In this document: positions 1 to 6,504 of the stretch, in pieces
How positions within the stretch are numbered: position 1 is the stretch's first letter
How the letters are laid out: each line of letters starts with the position of its first letter
Assembly (NCBI RefSeq): GCF_938039775.1
Contig: NZ_CALHTQ010000055.1
Coordinates: 1-10,654, forward strand
Source of the DNA: an uncultured Mogibacterium sp.
GTDB taxonomy: Bacteria; Bacillota_A; Clostridia; Peptostreptococcales; Anaerovoracaceae
Direction of reading: 5' to 3'
DNA length: 10,654 nucleotides
Program-made: the position numbers and the translations under genes
The notes under the pieces: generated by a model
Told to the model about the DNA's origin: nothing
Database searches by the model: none
The model's input: only the letters and a program-made list of their open reading frames with translations

Positions 1-357
1 AAATTCCTATCTGATAACGGTCAAAAGCTAGATATAGTTCTTAACTTCAAAGTTAGAAAGGACGTTCTCGTCGAGCGTATTGCAGGAAGACGCGTATGCA
101 AATCCTGCGGTGCAAGCTTCCATGTAGTGAATGTTCCGCCTAAGAAGGAAGGAATTTGCGATGCTTGCGGTGGAGAGCTATTCCAACGCAAGGATGACAA
201 TCGCGAGACTGTAGAAAACAGAATTAACGTGTACGAAAGCGAAACTGCTCCACTAATAGGATACTATGAGAAGCAGAACGTACTCGTCGACTTCGACGGA
301 GAGAAGACTCACGATGAGGTTTTTGCAGACGTCGTAAAGGCAATAGAGGCAAATTAG
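1..357 (+). CDS. adk: Adenylate kinase, C-terminal part (5' truncated by window edge)
   Basis: Adenylate kinase interconverts ATP + AMP and 2 ADP in the cytosol and keeps adenylate pools balanced. Frame 1 is open from the first base to TAG at 355-357 and gives the last 118 residues; the P-loop and AMP-binding half lie upstream of the window. The visible part contains the LID domain of the zinc-binding type: two CxxC pairs (CKSC at fragment residues 33-36 and CDAC at 53-56), followed by the family motif QRKDDN at 62-67 and the R..VY.. helix. Four cysteines in the LID are typical of many Gram-positive enzymes. The stop lies 2 bases before the map start, as expected in the secY-adk-map-infA operon. 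An internal ATG at 127 is not a start, because the conserved LID begins before it. Confidence 0.97.
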   Translation, partial: KFLSDNGQKLDIVLNFKVRKDVLVERIAGRRVCKSCGASFHVVNVPPKKEGICDACGGELFQRKDDNRETVENRINVYESETAPLIGYYEKQNVLVDFDGEKTHDEVFADVVKAIEAN

Positions 358-359
358 TC

Positions 360-1109
360 ATGATAATAATTAAGTCGAAAAGAGAAATTGATATCATGCG
401 TGAAGCTGCTAAGGTTACAGGTGAAATCCTTCGAGATGTCGAAGGATTCATCCAGCCTGGCGTATCTACACACGCAATCGATAATTTTGTCGAGGAGAGA
501 ATTCTTCACTATAAGATGAAGCCAACTTTTAAGGGGTATGGCGGATTTCCTGGTGCGGCTTGCGTATCTGTTAATGACGAGGTAGTACATGGGATCCCTT
601 CCAGAGACAGAGTGCTCAAGGAAGGCGATATTGTAAGTGTTGATACAGGTTCAACATACAAGGGCTATTGTAGCGATGCAGCTAGAACATATGCTGTAGG
701 CGAAATCAGTGACGAGGCTCGTAAACTGATTGACGTAACGAAGCAAAGCTTTTTTGAAGGCGTTAAATATGCGATGGTAGGATATAGACTCCACGACATA
801 GGACACGCTATTCAGGAATATGCTGAGTCCAACGGATTCGGTGTCATTAGAGAGTATTTAGGACACGGGATTGGACGTGATCTTCACGAAGATCCACAGG
901 TTCCTAATTATGGGGATGCTCACACTGGACCACACCTCAAGGAGGGAATGGTTCTGGCAATTGAGCCGATGATTACACAGGGTTCCTACGGAACCAGAGT
1001 TCTAGGTAATGACTGGACAGTTGTTACGGACGATGGACTACTGGCGGCTCACTATGAGAATACCGTAGTAATCACAGACGGAGAGCCTGAGCTGCTCACG
1101 TTGATATAA
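360..1109 (+). CDS. map: Type I methionine aminopeptidase
   Basis: This enzyme removes the initiator methionine from nascent proteins in the cytosol. The 249-residue product is the normal length for a type Ia enzyme without an N-terminal extension. The metal and catalytic residues of the family are all visible: H78 (in VVHG), D95 (in VDTG), D106 (in CSDAAR), H169 (in GHGIG), E202 (in IEPM) and E233 (in HYENT). The ATG lies 2 bases after the adk stop, so translation is probably coupled; the only upstream ribosome-binding-like element is a weak AGAGG at 345-349 inside adk. The stop codon overlaps the infA ribosome binding site. There is no KOW-domain gene between map and infA, although some Clostridia carry one there. 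Confidence 0.97.
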   Translation: MIIIKSKREIDIMREAAKVTGEILRDVEGFIQPGVSTHAIDNFVEERILHYKMKPTFKGYGGFPGAACVSVNDEVVHGIPSRDRVLKEGDIVSVDTGSTYKGYCSDAARTYAVGEISDEARKLIDVTKQSFFEGVKYAMVGYRLHDIGHAIQEYAESNGFGVIREYLGHGIGRDLHEDPQVPNYGDAHTGPHLKEGMVLAIEPMITQGSYGTRVLGNDWTVVTDDGLLAAHYENTVVITDGEPELLTLI

Positions 1110-1122
1110 GGAGACTGAATTT

Positions 1123-1344
1123 ATGTCGAAAAAGAATTCGATAGAAGTAATGGGCACGGTCATCGACGCACAGCCAAACGCTATGTTCAAGGTTAAGCTA
1201 GAGAACGGCTTCGAAGTCCTCGCCCACATTTCCGGTAAGATTAGGATGAACTACATCAGAATTCTGCCGGGTGACAAAGTAAAGGTAGAATTATCACCTT
1301 ATGATTTAACACGTGGGAGGATCACGTGGCGTGATAAGAACTAA
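1123..1344 (+). CDS. infA: Translation initiation factor IF-1
   Basis: IF-1 binds the A site of the 30S subunit during initiation and works with IF-2 and IF-3. The 73-residue product is a single S1/OB-fold domain. It has the family landmarks: the N-terminal IEVMGTV strand, the [11 protein letters not shown] hairpin, the [19 protein letters not shown] core and the C-terminal LTRGRITWR strand. An AAGGAG sequence at 1108-1113, which overlaps the map stop, precedes the ATG with good spacing. The position between map and rpmJ is the standard one in Firmicutes. No oddities are seen. Confidence 0.98.
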   Translation: MSKKNSIEVMGTVIDAQPNAMFKVKLENGFEVLAHISGKIRMNYIRILPGDKVKVELSPYDLTRGRITWRDKN

Positions 1345-1361
1345 TTAAAGGAGGAGCTAAT

Positions 1362-1475
1362 ATGAAAGTTAGAGCTTCAGTAAAGCCAATTTGCGAAAAG
1401 TGCAAGGTAATCAAGAGACATGGAAAAGTCATGGTAATCTGTGAAAATCCTAAGCATAAGCAGAGACAAGGCTAA
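1362..1475 (+). CDS. rpmJ: 50S ribosomal protein L36, zinc-binding form
   Basis: The product is 37 residues long, beginning [14 protein letters not shown] and ending KHKQRQG. L36 is the smallest large-subunit protein and stabilises 23S rRNA folding. The zinc ligands of the cysteine-containing form are present: C11, C14, C27 and H32. The gene is preceded by an excellent ribosome binding site, AAAGGAGGAG at 1347-1356, five bases before the ATG. It lies in the usual place between infA and rpsM. The last codons appear to overlap the -35 box of a possible internal promoter described separately. Confidence 0.97.
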   Translation: MKVRASVKPICEKCKVIKRHGKVMVICENPKHKQRQG

Positions 1476-1491
1476 TAAAATAGGTTATAAT
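1463..1491 (+). promoter_or_regulatory. Probable internal promoter for the rpsM-rplQ segment
   Basis: A perfect -10 hexamer, TATAAT at 1486-1491, lies exactly 17 bases after GAGACA at 1463-1468, which matches the TTGACA consensus at 4 of 6 positions. Transcription would start near 1498, giving a leader of about 100 bases before rpsM. The -35 lies inside the end of rpmJ. The unusually long gap before rpsM, in an operon whose other gaps are mostly under 25 bases, supports a regulatory role. A chance AT-rich match cannot be excluded. Confidence 0.5.
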
Positions 1492-1497
1492 ATTATG

Positions 1498-1596
1498 ACG
1501 TGCTGTTTTGCCGGGAACTCAGTACAGCTTTATTAAATGTAACCCCTGTCTATATCACCCCCGGGTTGGTGACGGAAGATAGGAAAGGAGGAAGAA
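1498..1596 (+). promoter_or_regulatory. Structured leader upstream of rpsM
   Basis: This non-coding stretch can form two hairpins. The first pairs GCTGT at 1502-1506 with ACAGC at 1524-1528, with an alternative register pairing 1500-1505 and 1520-1525. The second pairs TCACC at 1555-1559 with GGTGA at 1568-1572, extended by CTAT at 1550-1553 with ATAG at 1579-1582 across an internal loop. CCGGG in the first loop (1511-1515) is complementary to CCCGG in the second loop (1560-1564), allowing a kissing contact. The second hairpin ends just before the Shine-Dalgarno sequence AAAGGAGG at 1584-1591, so folding could affect rpsM translation. Pairings were found by eye and no folding energy was computed. 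Confidence 0.45.
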
Positions 1597-1962
1597 ATGG
1601 CAAGAATTGCCGGAGTTGACCTACCTAGAGATAAGAGAATCGAAATCGGTCTTACTTATATCTATGGAATCGGTCTAGTAACATCCAAGGACATCCTCGC
1701 TAAAGCAGGAGTGGATGGTGACATCAGAGTAAGAGATCTTACAGAAGAAGATGCCGGAAAGATAAGAAAGGTCATTGAGACTGAGCATATCGTAGAAGGT
1801 GATCTAAGAAGAGAAGTTTCCCTCAACATCAAGAGACTGATGGAGATCGGAAGCTACAGAGGAATCAGACACAGAAGAGGTCTCCCAGTTAGAGGCCAGA
1901 AGACCAAGACAAACGCAAGAACTCGTAAGGGTCCTAAGCGTCTTGCTGGCAAGAAGAAATAA
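1597..1962 (+). CDS. rpsM: 30S ribosomal protein S13
   Basis: S13 sits in the head of the small subunit and contacts the P-site tRNA and the intersubunit bridge to L5. The 121-residue product is full length. It has the characteristic start [14 protein letters not shown], the IYGIG turn near residues 23-27, and the basic C-terminal tail with [15 protein letters not shown] and [11 protein letters not shown] that threads between rRNA helices. A near-perfect ribosome binding site, AAAGGAGG at 1584-1591, lies five bases upstream of the ATG. It is the first gene of the alpha-operon segment, rpsM-rpsK-rpsD-rpoA-rplQ, and follows the structured leader. Confidence 0.98.
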   Translation: MARIAGVDLPRDKRIEIGLTYIYGIGLVTSKDILAKAGVDGDIRVRDLTEEDAGKIRKVIETEHIVEGDLRREVSLNIKRLMEIGSYRGIRHRRGLPVRGQKTKTNARTRKGPKRLAGKKK

Positions 1963-1982
1963 GGACAAGGAGGTAGAGAAAT

Positions 1983-2378
1983 ATGGCAGCTGTTAAGAAG
2001 ACAGTTAGAAAGAAGAAAAGAGAACGTAAAAACGTTGAAAGAGGCCAGGCTCACATCCAGTCCACATTTAACAACACACTAGTTACTCTAACAGATATGG
2101 ACGGAAACGCACTATCATGGTCAAGCGCTGGCTCAAATGGCTTCAGAGGTTCGAGAAAGTCGACACCTTTCGCTGCACAGAGCGCTGCTGAAGTTGCAGC
2201 AAAGGCAGCTATGGAGCATGGTCTAAAGACAGTAGAGGTATACGTAAAGGGTCCTGGATCCGGTAGAGAAGCTGCTATCAGAGCACTTCAGACTGCTGGA
2301 CTCAATGTAACAATGATTAAGGACATTACGCCAATTCCTCACAATGGATGCAGGCCACCTAAGAAGAGAAGAGTCTAA
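1983..2378 (+). CDS. rpsK: 30S ribosomal protein S11
   Basis: S11 lies on the platform of the small subunit near the E site and the messenger RNA exit. The 131-residue product is full length. The lysine/arginine-rich N-terminus is followed by the family core: [37 protein letters not shown], and the C-terminal [25 protein letters not shown] at 1967-1973 precedes the ATG by nine bases. It lies 20 bases after rpsM and 22 bases before rpsD, consistent with one transcript. Confidence 0.98.
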   Translation: MAAVKKTVRKKKRERKNVERGQAHIQSTFNNTLVTLTDMDGNALSWSSAGSNGFRGSRKSTPFAAQSAAEVAAKAAMEHGLKTVEVYVKGPGSGREAAIRALQTAGLNVTMIKDITPIPHNGCRPPKKRRV

Positions 2379-2400
2379 GCGGAAGGAGGAGTAACAATAC

Positions 2401-2988
2401 ATGGCTAGAAATAGAGAACCAGTACTGAAGAGAGCTAAAGCACTAGGCATCGAGCCACAGTACATGGGTATAAATAAGAAATCTAAGAGACAGGCTCAGC
2501 AGAGCAGAAGAAAGAAGAGCGAGTACGGTCTTCAGCTCAACGAGAAGCAGAAGGTTAAGTTCGTATACGGACTTCAGGAGAAGCAGTTCAGAAATCTATA
2601 TGCTAAGGCTGAAAAGAGACCTGGACAGGTTGGTACAAACCTTCTCGTAATGCTCGAGAGCAGATTTGACAACGTTGTATTCAGAATGGGTTTTGCAGCT
2701 ACAAGAAGAGAAGCTAGACAGCTCGTTAACCACGGACATTTCCTAGTTAATGGCAAGAAGGCTAACATCCCTTCAATGGAACTCAAGGCTGGAGACGTAA
2801 TCACCGTAAAGGAAAAGTCTCAGTCATCTCCTAAGTTCAAGGAGCTTAAGGATATGGTTATTACAACTCCACAGTGGATCAGCATTGATCTTAACAAGCT
2901 TGAGGGTAAAATCGTTACAGCACCAAGCCGTGAAGACATTGATCTACCGATTGCAGAGCACAGCATCGTTGAGTTCTACTCAAGATAG
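2401..2988 (+). CDS. rpsD: 30S ribosomal protein S4, cysteine-free form
   Basis: S4 is a primary binder of 16S rRNA that nucleates assembly of the small subunit, and in several bacteria it represses its own operon. The 195-residue product has the clostridial-type N-terminus (MARNREPVLKRAKALGIEP) and no cysteines, so it is the zinc-free form. The YGLQLNEKQKVKFVYGLQEKQF segment and the S4 RNA-binding domain (about residues 90-150, with LESRFDNVVFRMGFA, ARQLVNHGHFLVNGKK and the LKAGDVITV strand) are all visible. AAGGAGG at 2383-2389 precedes the ATG by 11 bases. Its place inside the alpha operon, rather than as a separate unit as in Bacillus subtilis, makes S4 feedback on the rpsM leader plausible but unproven. 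Confidence 0.97.
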   Translation: MARNREPVLKRAKALGIEPQYMGINKKSKRQAQQSRRKKSEYGLQLNEKQKVKFVYGLQEKQFRNLYAKAEKRPGQVGTNLLVMLESRFDNVVFRMGFAATRREARQLVNHGHFLVNGKKANIPSMELKAGDVITVKEKSQSSPKFKELKDMVITTPQWISIDLNKLEGKIVTAPSREDIDLPIAEHSIVEFYSR

Positions 2989-2993
2989 TCGCT

Positions 2994-3037
2994 CGATTAA
3001 TTAATAAGTTTGCAGTTATTGCATTAATTAATAATCG
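2994..3037 (+). repeat. AT-rich inverted repeat between rpsD and rpoA
   Basis: CGATTA at 2994-2999 pairs with TAATCG at 3032-3037, and TTAAT at 3001-3005 pairs with ATTAA at 3027-3031, giving an 11-bp stem with one bulged A at 3000. Inside it TGCA at 3011-3014 can pair with TGCA at 3020-3023 around a five-base loop. No T tract follows, so it is not a typical terminator. It may act in RNA processing, stability or spacing of rpoA translation, but the function is unknown. Confidence 0.55.
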
Positions 3038-3067
3038 TCAGGTCAGTAGATTTATGGGAGGAACAAA

Positions 3068-4015
3068 ATGATTGAGATAGTAAAACCTACAATTACTAAG
3101 GAAATCGATGAAAATGGACAGTACGGAAAGTTCGTTGTAGAACCTCTCGAGAGAGGATACGGTACAACGCTCGGAAACTGCATGAGAAGAATTCTTCTCA
3201 GCTCTTTACCAGGAGCAGCTATCACTTCTGTCAAGATTGACGGTGTACTCCATGAGTTCTCAACTATTCCAGGTGTCAAAGAAGATGTTACAGAGATTAT
3301 CTTGAACCTCAAGAGACTCGCTGTAAGAATCAATGGCGACGAAGAGAAGAGAGCTATTATCAATGCTGTTGGTGCTAGAGAAGTAACAGCAGCGGATATT
3401 ATCGTTGATTCCGATACGGAGATTTTCAATCCAGATTTACACATTGCAACTCTAGCAGAGAATGCAACTTTGGTAATGGAGATGAACATCGCTTCGGGAA
3501 GAGGATATGTGCCTGCAGAGCAGAATAAGACAGATTCAACTCCTATAGCAGTTATTCCAGTAGACTCAATATTCACACCTGTTAAGAAGGTTAACTTCAC
3601 AGTTGAGAATACAAGAGTTGGGCAGGTGACTGATTACGATAAGCTAACGCTTGAGCTTTGGACAGATGGGTCTATCACTCCTGAAGAGGGAGTTTCCATC
3701 GGCGCAAAGATCATGCTAGAGCACCTCAACCTATTCATTGGACTAGGCTCTGAGGTGAACGAGATGGACTTCATGGTTGAGAAGAGCGAAGCTCGTAAGG
3801 AGAAGGCGCTTGAGATGACAATTGAAGAGCTAGAGCTCTCAGTTCGTTCATTCAACTGCCTCAAGAGAGCTTCAATCAACACAGTTCAAGAGCTAACACA
3901 GCGCACTGAAGAAGACATGATGAAGGTTAGAAACCTCGGAATGAAGTCGCTTGTAGAAGTAAAGAATAAGCTTACAGAGCTCGGATTGAGCCTTAAGCCT
4001 AATGACGAAAACTAA
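3068..4015 (+). CDS. rpoA: DNA-directed RNA polymerase subunit alpha
   Basis: Alpha dimerises to start assembly of RNA polymerase, and its C-terminal domain contacts UP elements and activators. The 315-residue product is normal for Firmicutes. The N-terminal assembly domain (about residues 1-230) contains the [21 protein letters not shown] motif region at about 31-51 and the [13 protein letters not shown] segment at about 70-82. An acidic linker leads to the C-terminal domain (about 250-310), with [16 protein letters not shown] and the helix-hairpin-helix region [17 protein letters not shown]. The ribosome binding site is GGGAGG at 3056-3061, slightly weaker than those of its neighbours. It follows a 79-base gap that contains an inverted repeat. 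Confidence 0.98.
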   Translation: MIEIVKPTITKEIDENGQYGKFVVEPLERGYGTTLGNCMRRILLSSLPGAAITSVKIDGVLHEFSTIPGVKEDVTEIILNLKRLAVRINGDEEKRAIINAVGAREVTAADIIVDSDTEIFNPDLHIATLAENATLVMEMNIASGRGYVPAEQNKTDSTPIAVIPVDSIFTPVKKVNFTVENTRVGQVTDYDKLTLELWTDGSITPEEGVSIGAKIMLEHLNLFIGLGSEVNEMDFMVEKSEARKEKALEMTIEELELSVRSFNCLKRASINTVQELTQRTEEDMMKVRNLGMKSLVEVKNKLTELGLSLKPNDEN

Positions 4016-4034
4016 CTGAAAGGAGTAGAGACTG

Positions 4035-4376
4035 ATGAATGGTTACAAGAAGCTGGGCAGAAATTCTGCACACAGAAAATCCATGCTAAGAAACCTCGTA
4101 ACCGATCTATTCAGAGAAGGTAGAATTACTACAACTCTAGATAGAGCGAAGGAAGCAGGTCGTGAAGCTGAGAAGCTAGTTACTCTAGCTAAGCGTGGAG
4201 ATCTTCATGCAAGAAGACAGGTTCTCGCATACGTTTTCGACGAAGATGTAGTTACAAAGCTCTTTGATGAGATCGCACCAGAGTACGCAGAGCGTAACGG
4301 TGGATACACAAGAGTTCTTAAGCTAGGACCTAGACAGGGAGATAATGCGGAGGTCGTATATCTCGAGCTCGTATAA
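4035..4376 (+). CDS. rplQ: 50S ribosomal protein L17
   Basis: L17 binds 23S rRNA near the peptide exit tunnel region of the large subunit. The 113-residue product is full length. It has the conserved N-terminus ([24 protein letters not shown]), the [30 protein letters not shown] core and the C-terminal strand region [33 protein letters not shown] at 4018-4025 lies nine bases before the ATG. It lies 19 bases after rpoA and is the last gene of the operon, with an intrinsic terminator 30 bases downstream. Confidence 0.98.
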   Translation: MNGYKKLGRNSAHRKSMLRNLVTDLFREGRITTTLDRAKEAGREAEKLVTLAKRGDLHARRQVLAYVFDEDVVTKLFDEIAPEYAERNGGYTRVLKLGPRQGDNAEVVYLELV

Positions 4377-4406
4377 GAGCGGTCGTCTAATCGATATAAT
4401 TTGAAT

Positions 4407-4438
4407 AAAGGGCTCTCCGTTAGGAGGGCTCTTTTTAT
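4407..4438 (+). terminator. Intrinsic terminator of the ribosomal protein operon
   Basis: A 12-bp stem (4407-4418 with 4423-4434, two G-T wobbles) closes on the four-base loop GTTA and runs into five T residues at 4432-4436. The stem core is GC-rich. It lies 30 bases after the rplQ stop and marks the boundary between the translation operon and the secretion locus. Confidence 0.92.
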
Positions 4439-4497
4439 ATTAACAAACAAAAAACTGCACAAATATAAAGGTGAAAATACCAAAAAATCAACAAGTA

Positions 4498-4528
4498 TTG
4501 ACTTAAGAACAATTATCGGTAATAATAT
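4498..4528 (+). promoter_or_regulatory. Probable promoter of the type VII secretion locus
   Basis: TTGACT at 4498-4503 matches the -35 consensus at 5 of 6 positions. It is followed by AATAAT at 4521-4526 (17-base spacer) or TAATAT at 4523-4528 (19-base spacer) as the -10. The region is AT-rich, lies between a terminator and the first secretion gene, and is the only good match in the 230-base gap. Transcription would begin near 4533, leaving a leader of about 100 bases before the EsaA-like gene. No operator-like inverted repeat is evident around it. Confidence 0.6.
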
Positions 4529-4621
4529 AATTATAAAAGATGCATAGTGTTATTGTGTTGGAATATTTACATAAATGATTTTAGTTCAGTAGAAGAGTAG
4601 TGTCATAGTGTATTTATTCAG

Positions 4622-4631
4622 AAAAGGTAGG
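4622..4631 (+). promoter_or_regulatory. Ribosome binding site deciding the GTG start of the EsaA-like gene
   Basis: AAAAGGTAGG ends six bases before GTG at 4638. The alternative in-frame GTG at 4608 has only a weak purine run upstream. Starting at 4638 also places a compact Lys-Lys-Lys n-region directly before the hydrophobic signal segment, which favours it. Confidence 0.6.
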
Positions 4632-4637
4632 TTAAAA

Positions 4638-6098
4638 GTGAAGAAGAAAACAGTCATATCGTTGCTATTGGTTTTCATTCTAGTTATATCATTGATGATA
4701 ACTGGGTGTTCCAAGGGAGGGAGCGAGAGCAAAGAAAAAGGTTCAACATCAGGTACCATTGCTATTGTTAACCAGGATATAGGTGTTGAGAATGAAGGTA
4801 AGACCGTAAACTATTCAGAGGAATTTATCAAAACTCTTGATAAGAAGAAGTATAAGGTGGTTTCCAATGCAGACGCAGAGGAAGGAATCAAGAAGGGAAC
4901 ATATGCTGGAGCTATCTTCTTTCCATCTGACTTGTCGGCTAATATTTTAAATATTAACTATAAGAATCCACAGCCAATCAAGCTAGAATATAAGATTAGT
5001 AGCAAGCTTAATAAAGCATCTCACGATGGTACATCTGACCGAGTGTTCGAGACATATAAGAAATTTAACGACAAGCTTGCATATGCGTACGTTAACGCAA
5101 TACTTGACGAGGTAGAACTTGGACAGTATAACGTAAGTGCTATCTTCAATAATGATGGTAGCAACTTGGCAGCTGCAAAAAAGCTTGCCGCAGGAAACTA
5201 TAATGCGGATTTCAAAATGCCTAACATGCCTGAACAGAATGTTAAATACAATAATCAGGATACACGTAGACTTGCTGAAAACGGAAAGGCATACGCGGCA
5301 GACTTAAACGCATTATATAAAGAGGCATATGCTAAAAATTACGATACAATACGTGGTGAACTATTATCGCCAACACTGTCTAATGCTATACATGAGAAAC
5401 TTGATCTAGTAGAGCTTGATATCGATGCTGCTGTAAATTACATCAACAATGTAAATAGATATAAAGAAGCAGTAGCAAAGTACAAAGAGGAAGTAGATAA
5501 ATATCTTGCTACAGGAACAAACCGTGCTGATTTAGACGCTGCTAGAACAAAGGTCGATGATGCAGAGAGAATAGTTACGGATTCTGCTCCATCGTCATCC
5601 AATATAGCAAATCATAAAACTGATTTAGTAAACGCCGTTAGAAACTATCAAGGAACAATGGGTGACCTGTCATCAAAGCTCAGTCCTGAAACTATGACAA
5701 GGAATAGTAATGCTGGAGTAAGCTCATCTGGAGCAACATACGAAAAGGCAATAAAGTATAGAATGGATGACTTCCTGCAAATTCTGAATAGCACAACAGA
5801 GCAGCTTAATAGTGTTCAGAATGAGAATGTTTCGAAGCTAACTGCGGCATATTCAGAAAATAGCAAATTCACAATGGATACTGTAAAAGTTATGAACGAG
5901 ACAAATGCTAAGAACCATGCAGCGCTTGATGCATCGGTAAATGCATTCAATAGAACTGCCGAAGCAAACAGCCTTGATACAAAAACAAGACTCAAGGCAT
6001 TTAGCGAAATTCTGTCCAATGCTAAGGTTGAAGGCAGAGTAAGCAGTGATGTTATAAAGTTTTTAATACAGCCAACAATGCTGGTTGAAAAGAAGTAA
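4638..6098 (+). CDS. EsaA-like (YhgE/Pip N-terminal family) lipoprotein without membrane domain
   Basis: From GTG 4638 the product is 486 residues. It begins with KKK, a hydrophobic stretch (about residues 5-22) and the lipobox I-T-G-C with C24, so it is predicted to be a lipid-anchored surface protein. Residues about 40-125 resemble the N-terminal domain of EsaA/YueB and YhgE/Pip proteins: IAIVNQD at 41-47, a 'new/weird' acidic stretch, and FFPSDLS at 94-100. The rest, about 190-460, looks helical with charged coiled-coil-like segments. EsaA forms the extracellular stalk of T7SSb machines and normally has about 1,000 residues with several C-terminal membrane spans. Here the chain ends at FLIQPTMLVEKK, close to where those spans should begin, and the stop is followed within 25 bases by the WXG100 gene. 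Family placement rests on motif memory. The start could instead be GTG 4608 (496 residues). Confidence 0.72.
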   Translation: MKKKTVISLLLVFILVISLMITGCSKGGSESKEKGSTSGTIAIVNQDIGVENEGKTVNYSEEFIKTLDKKKYKVVSNADAEEGIKKGTYAGAIFFPSDLSANILNINYKNPQPIKLEYKISSKLNKASHDGTSDRVFETYKKFNDKLAYAYVNAILDEVELGQYNVSAIFNNDGSNLAAAKKLAAGNYNADFKMPNMPEQNVKYNNQDTRRLAENGKAYAADLNALYKEAYAKNYDTIRGELLSPTLSNAIHEKLDLVELDIDAAVNYINNVNRYKEAVAKYKEEVDKYLATGTNRADLDAARTKVDDAERIVTDSAPSSSNIANHKTDLVNAVRNYQGTMGDLSSKLSPETMTRNSNAGVSSSGATYEKAIKYRMDDFLQILNSTTEQLNSVQNENVSKLTAAYSENSKFTMDTVKVMNETNAKNHAALDASVNAFNRTAEANSLDTKTRLKAFSEILSNAKVEGRVSSDVIKFLIQPTMLVEKK

Positions 6099-6122
6099 AG
6101 TAAAGTCACTAAGGAGGAAGAC

Positions 6123-6410
6123 ATGACACAGATTAGACTAAATGCAGAAGGCCTATCACAGGCATCTTCAACTCTCAGATCACAGGGCAATGAGCTCGAA
6201 GGGCTAATCACACAGATGCAGAACGTTATTAACGCTCTGCCTGATAGCTGGGAGGGTGCAGCTGCTAACGCATATGTTGAGCAGTTTGCCGGACTAAAGC
6301 CAGGACTAGATGAGACTAGAGCGCTAGTTGAGACAATCGCTAGACAGATTGATCAGTCTCTAGCTGCTGCACAGGAACTTGACGCAAACATCGCAGGACA
6401 GTTCATATAA
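6123..6410 (+). CDS. esxA: WXG100 family type VII secretion substrate (EsxA-like)
   Basis: The 95-residue product is a helical hairpin protein of the WXG100 (ESAT-6/EsxA) family, exported by type VII systems as a dimer and required for, or cosecreted with, larger effectors. The WEG turn (W43-E44-G45, within SWEGAAANAY) sits midway, as in the family, with predicted helices on each side. No signal peptide is present, as expected. A C-terminal YxxxD/E export signal is not apparent; the end reads QELDANIAGQFI. The ribosome binding site AAGGAGG at 6111-6117 is strong, and codon choice (CTA, AGA, CAG, GAG) resembles that of the ribosomal protein genes, suggesting high expression. It lies between the EsaA-like gene and an intrinsic terminator. 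The symbol is used by homology of family and locus. Confidence 0.93.
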   Translation: MTQIRLNAEGLSQASSTLRSQGNELEGLITQMQNVINALPDSWEGAAANAYVEQFAGLKPGLDETRALVETIARQIDQSLAAAQELDANIAGQFI

Positions 6411-6420
6411 GCATTGTTGT

Positions 6421-6453
6421 CCTTCGGCATCTTATGGTGCCGAAGGATTTTTT
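6421..6453 (+). terminator. Intrinsic terminator between the WXG100 gene and the machinery genes
   Basis: CCTTCGGCA at 6421-6429 pairs perfectly with TGCCGAAGG at 6438-6446. The stem can be extended by T-G and C-G pairs to 11 bp around a TTAT loop, and six T residues follow at 6448-6453. It starts ten bases after the WXG100 stop. The next gene begins only 51 bases later and no convincing promoter lies between, so it probably acts as a partial terminator that lets some transcription through. Confidence 0.88.
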
Positions 6454-6504
6454 GATGTTTAGGGGGTTAATATAACCGCTTATCAGAATTATAAGGAAGG
6501 AATA

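Larger units (their letters stand above)
4439..4637. other. Intergenic region between the translation operon and the secretion locus
   Basis: This AT-rich stretch of about 200 bases has no credible coding region on either strand. It holds the probable promoter described above and a leader of about 100 bases. No repeat, tRNA or strong hairpin was seen in it. Confidence 0.7.

Noticed and set aside
3052..3600. Open frame of 182 codons on the minus strand opposite rpoA
   Set aside because: It lies entirely antisense to the unmistakable rpoA coding sequence, has no family features, and is explained by codon bias of the sense gene.
4526..4531. Perfect TATAAT as the -10 of the secretion locus promoter
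   Set aside because: It lies 22 bases after TTGACT, too far for a standard promoter; the AT-rich hexamers at 4521-4528 fit better.
4608..4637. Upstream in-frame GTG start for the EsaA-like gene
   Set aside because: It adds ten residues but has a poor ribosome binding site, while GTG 4638 has AAAAGGTAGG and gives a compact lipoprotein signal. It remains possible.
5816..6211. Open frame of 131 codons on the minus strand across the EsaA-like/WXG100 junction
   Set aside because: It overlaps two well-supported sense genes and shows no credible protein features.
6465..6477. Short palindrome GGTTA-ATA-TAACC upstream of the EssA-like gene
   Set aside because: A 5-bp arm in AT-rich sequence is too short to support an operator or hairpin; no second copy was seen.
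6454..6500. Possible promoter for the EssA-like gene after the terminator
   Set aside because: AT-rich -10-like hexamers occur, but no -35-like sequence lies at a suitable distance, so readthrough is preferred.
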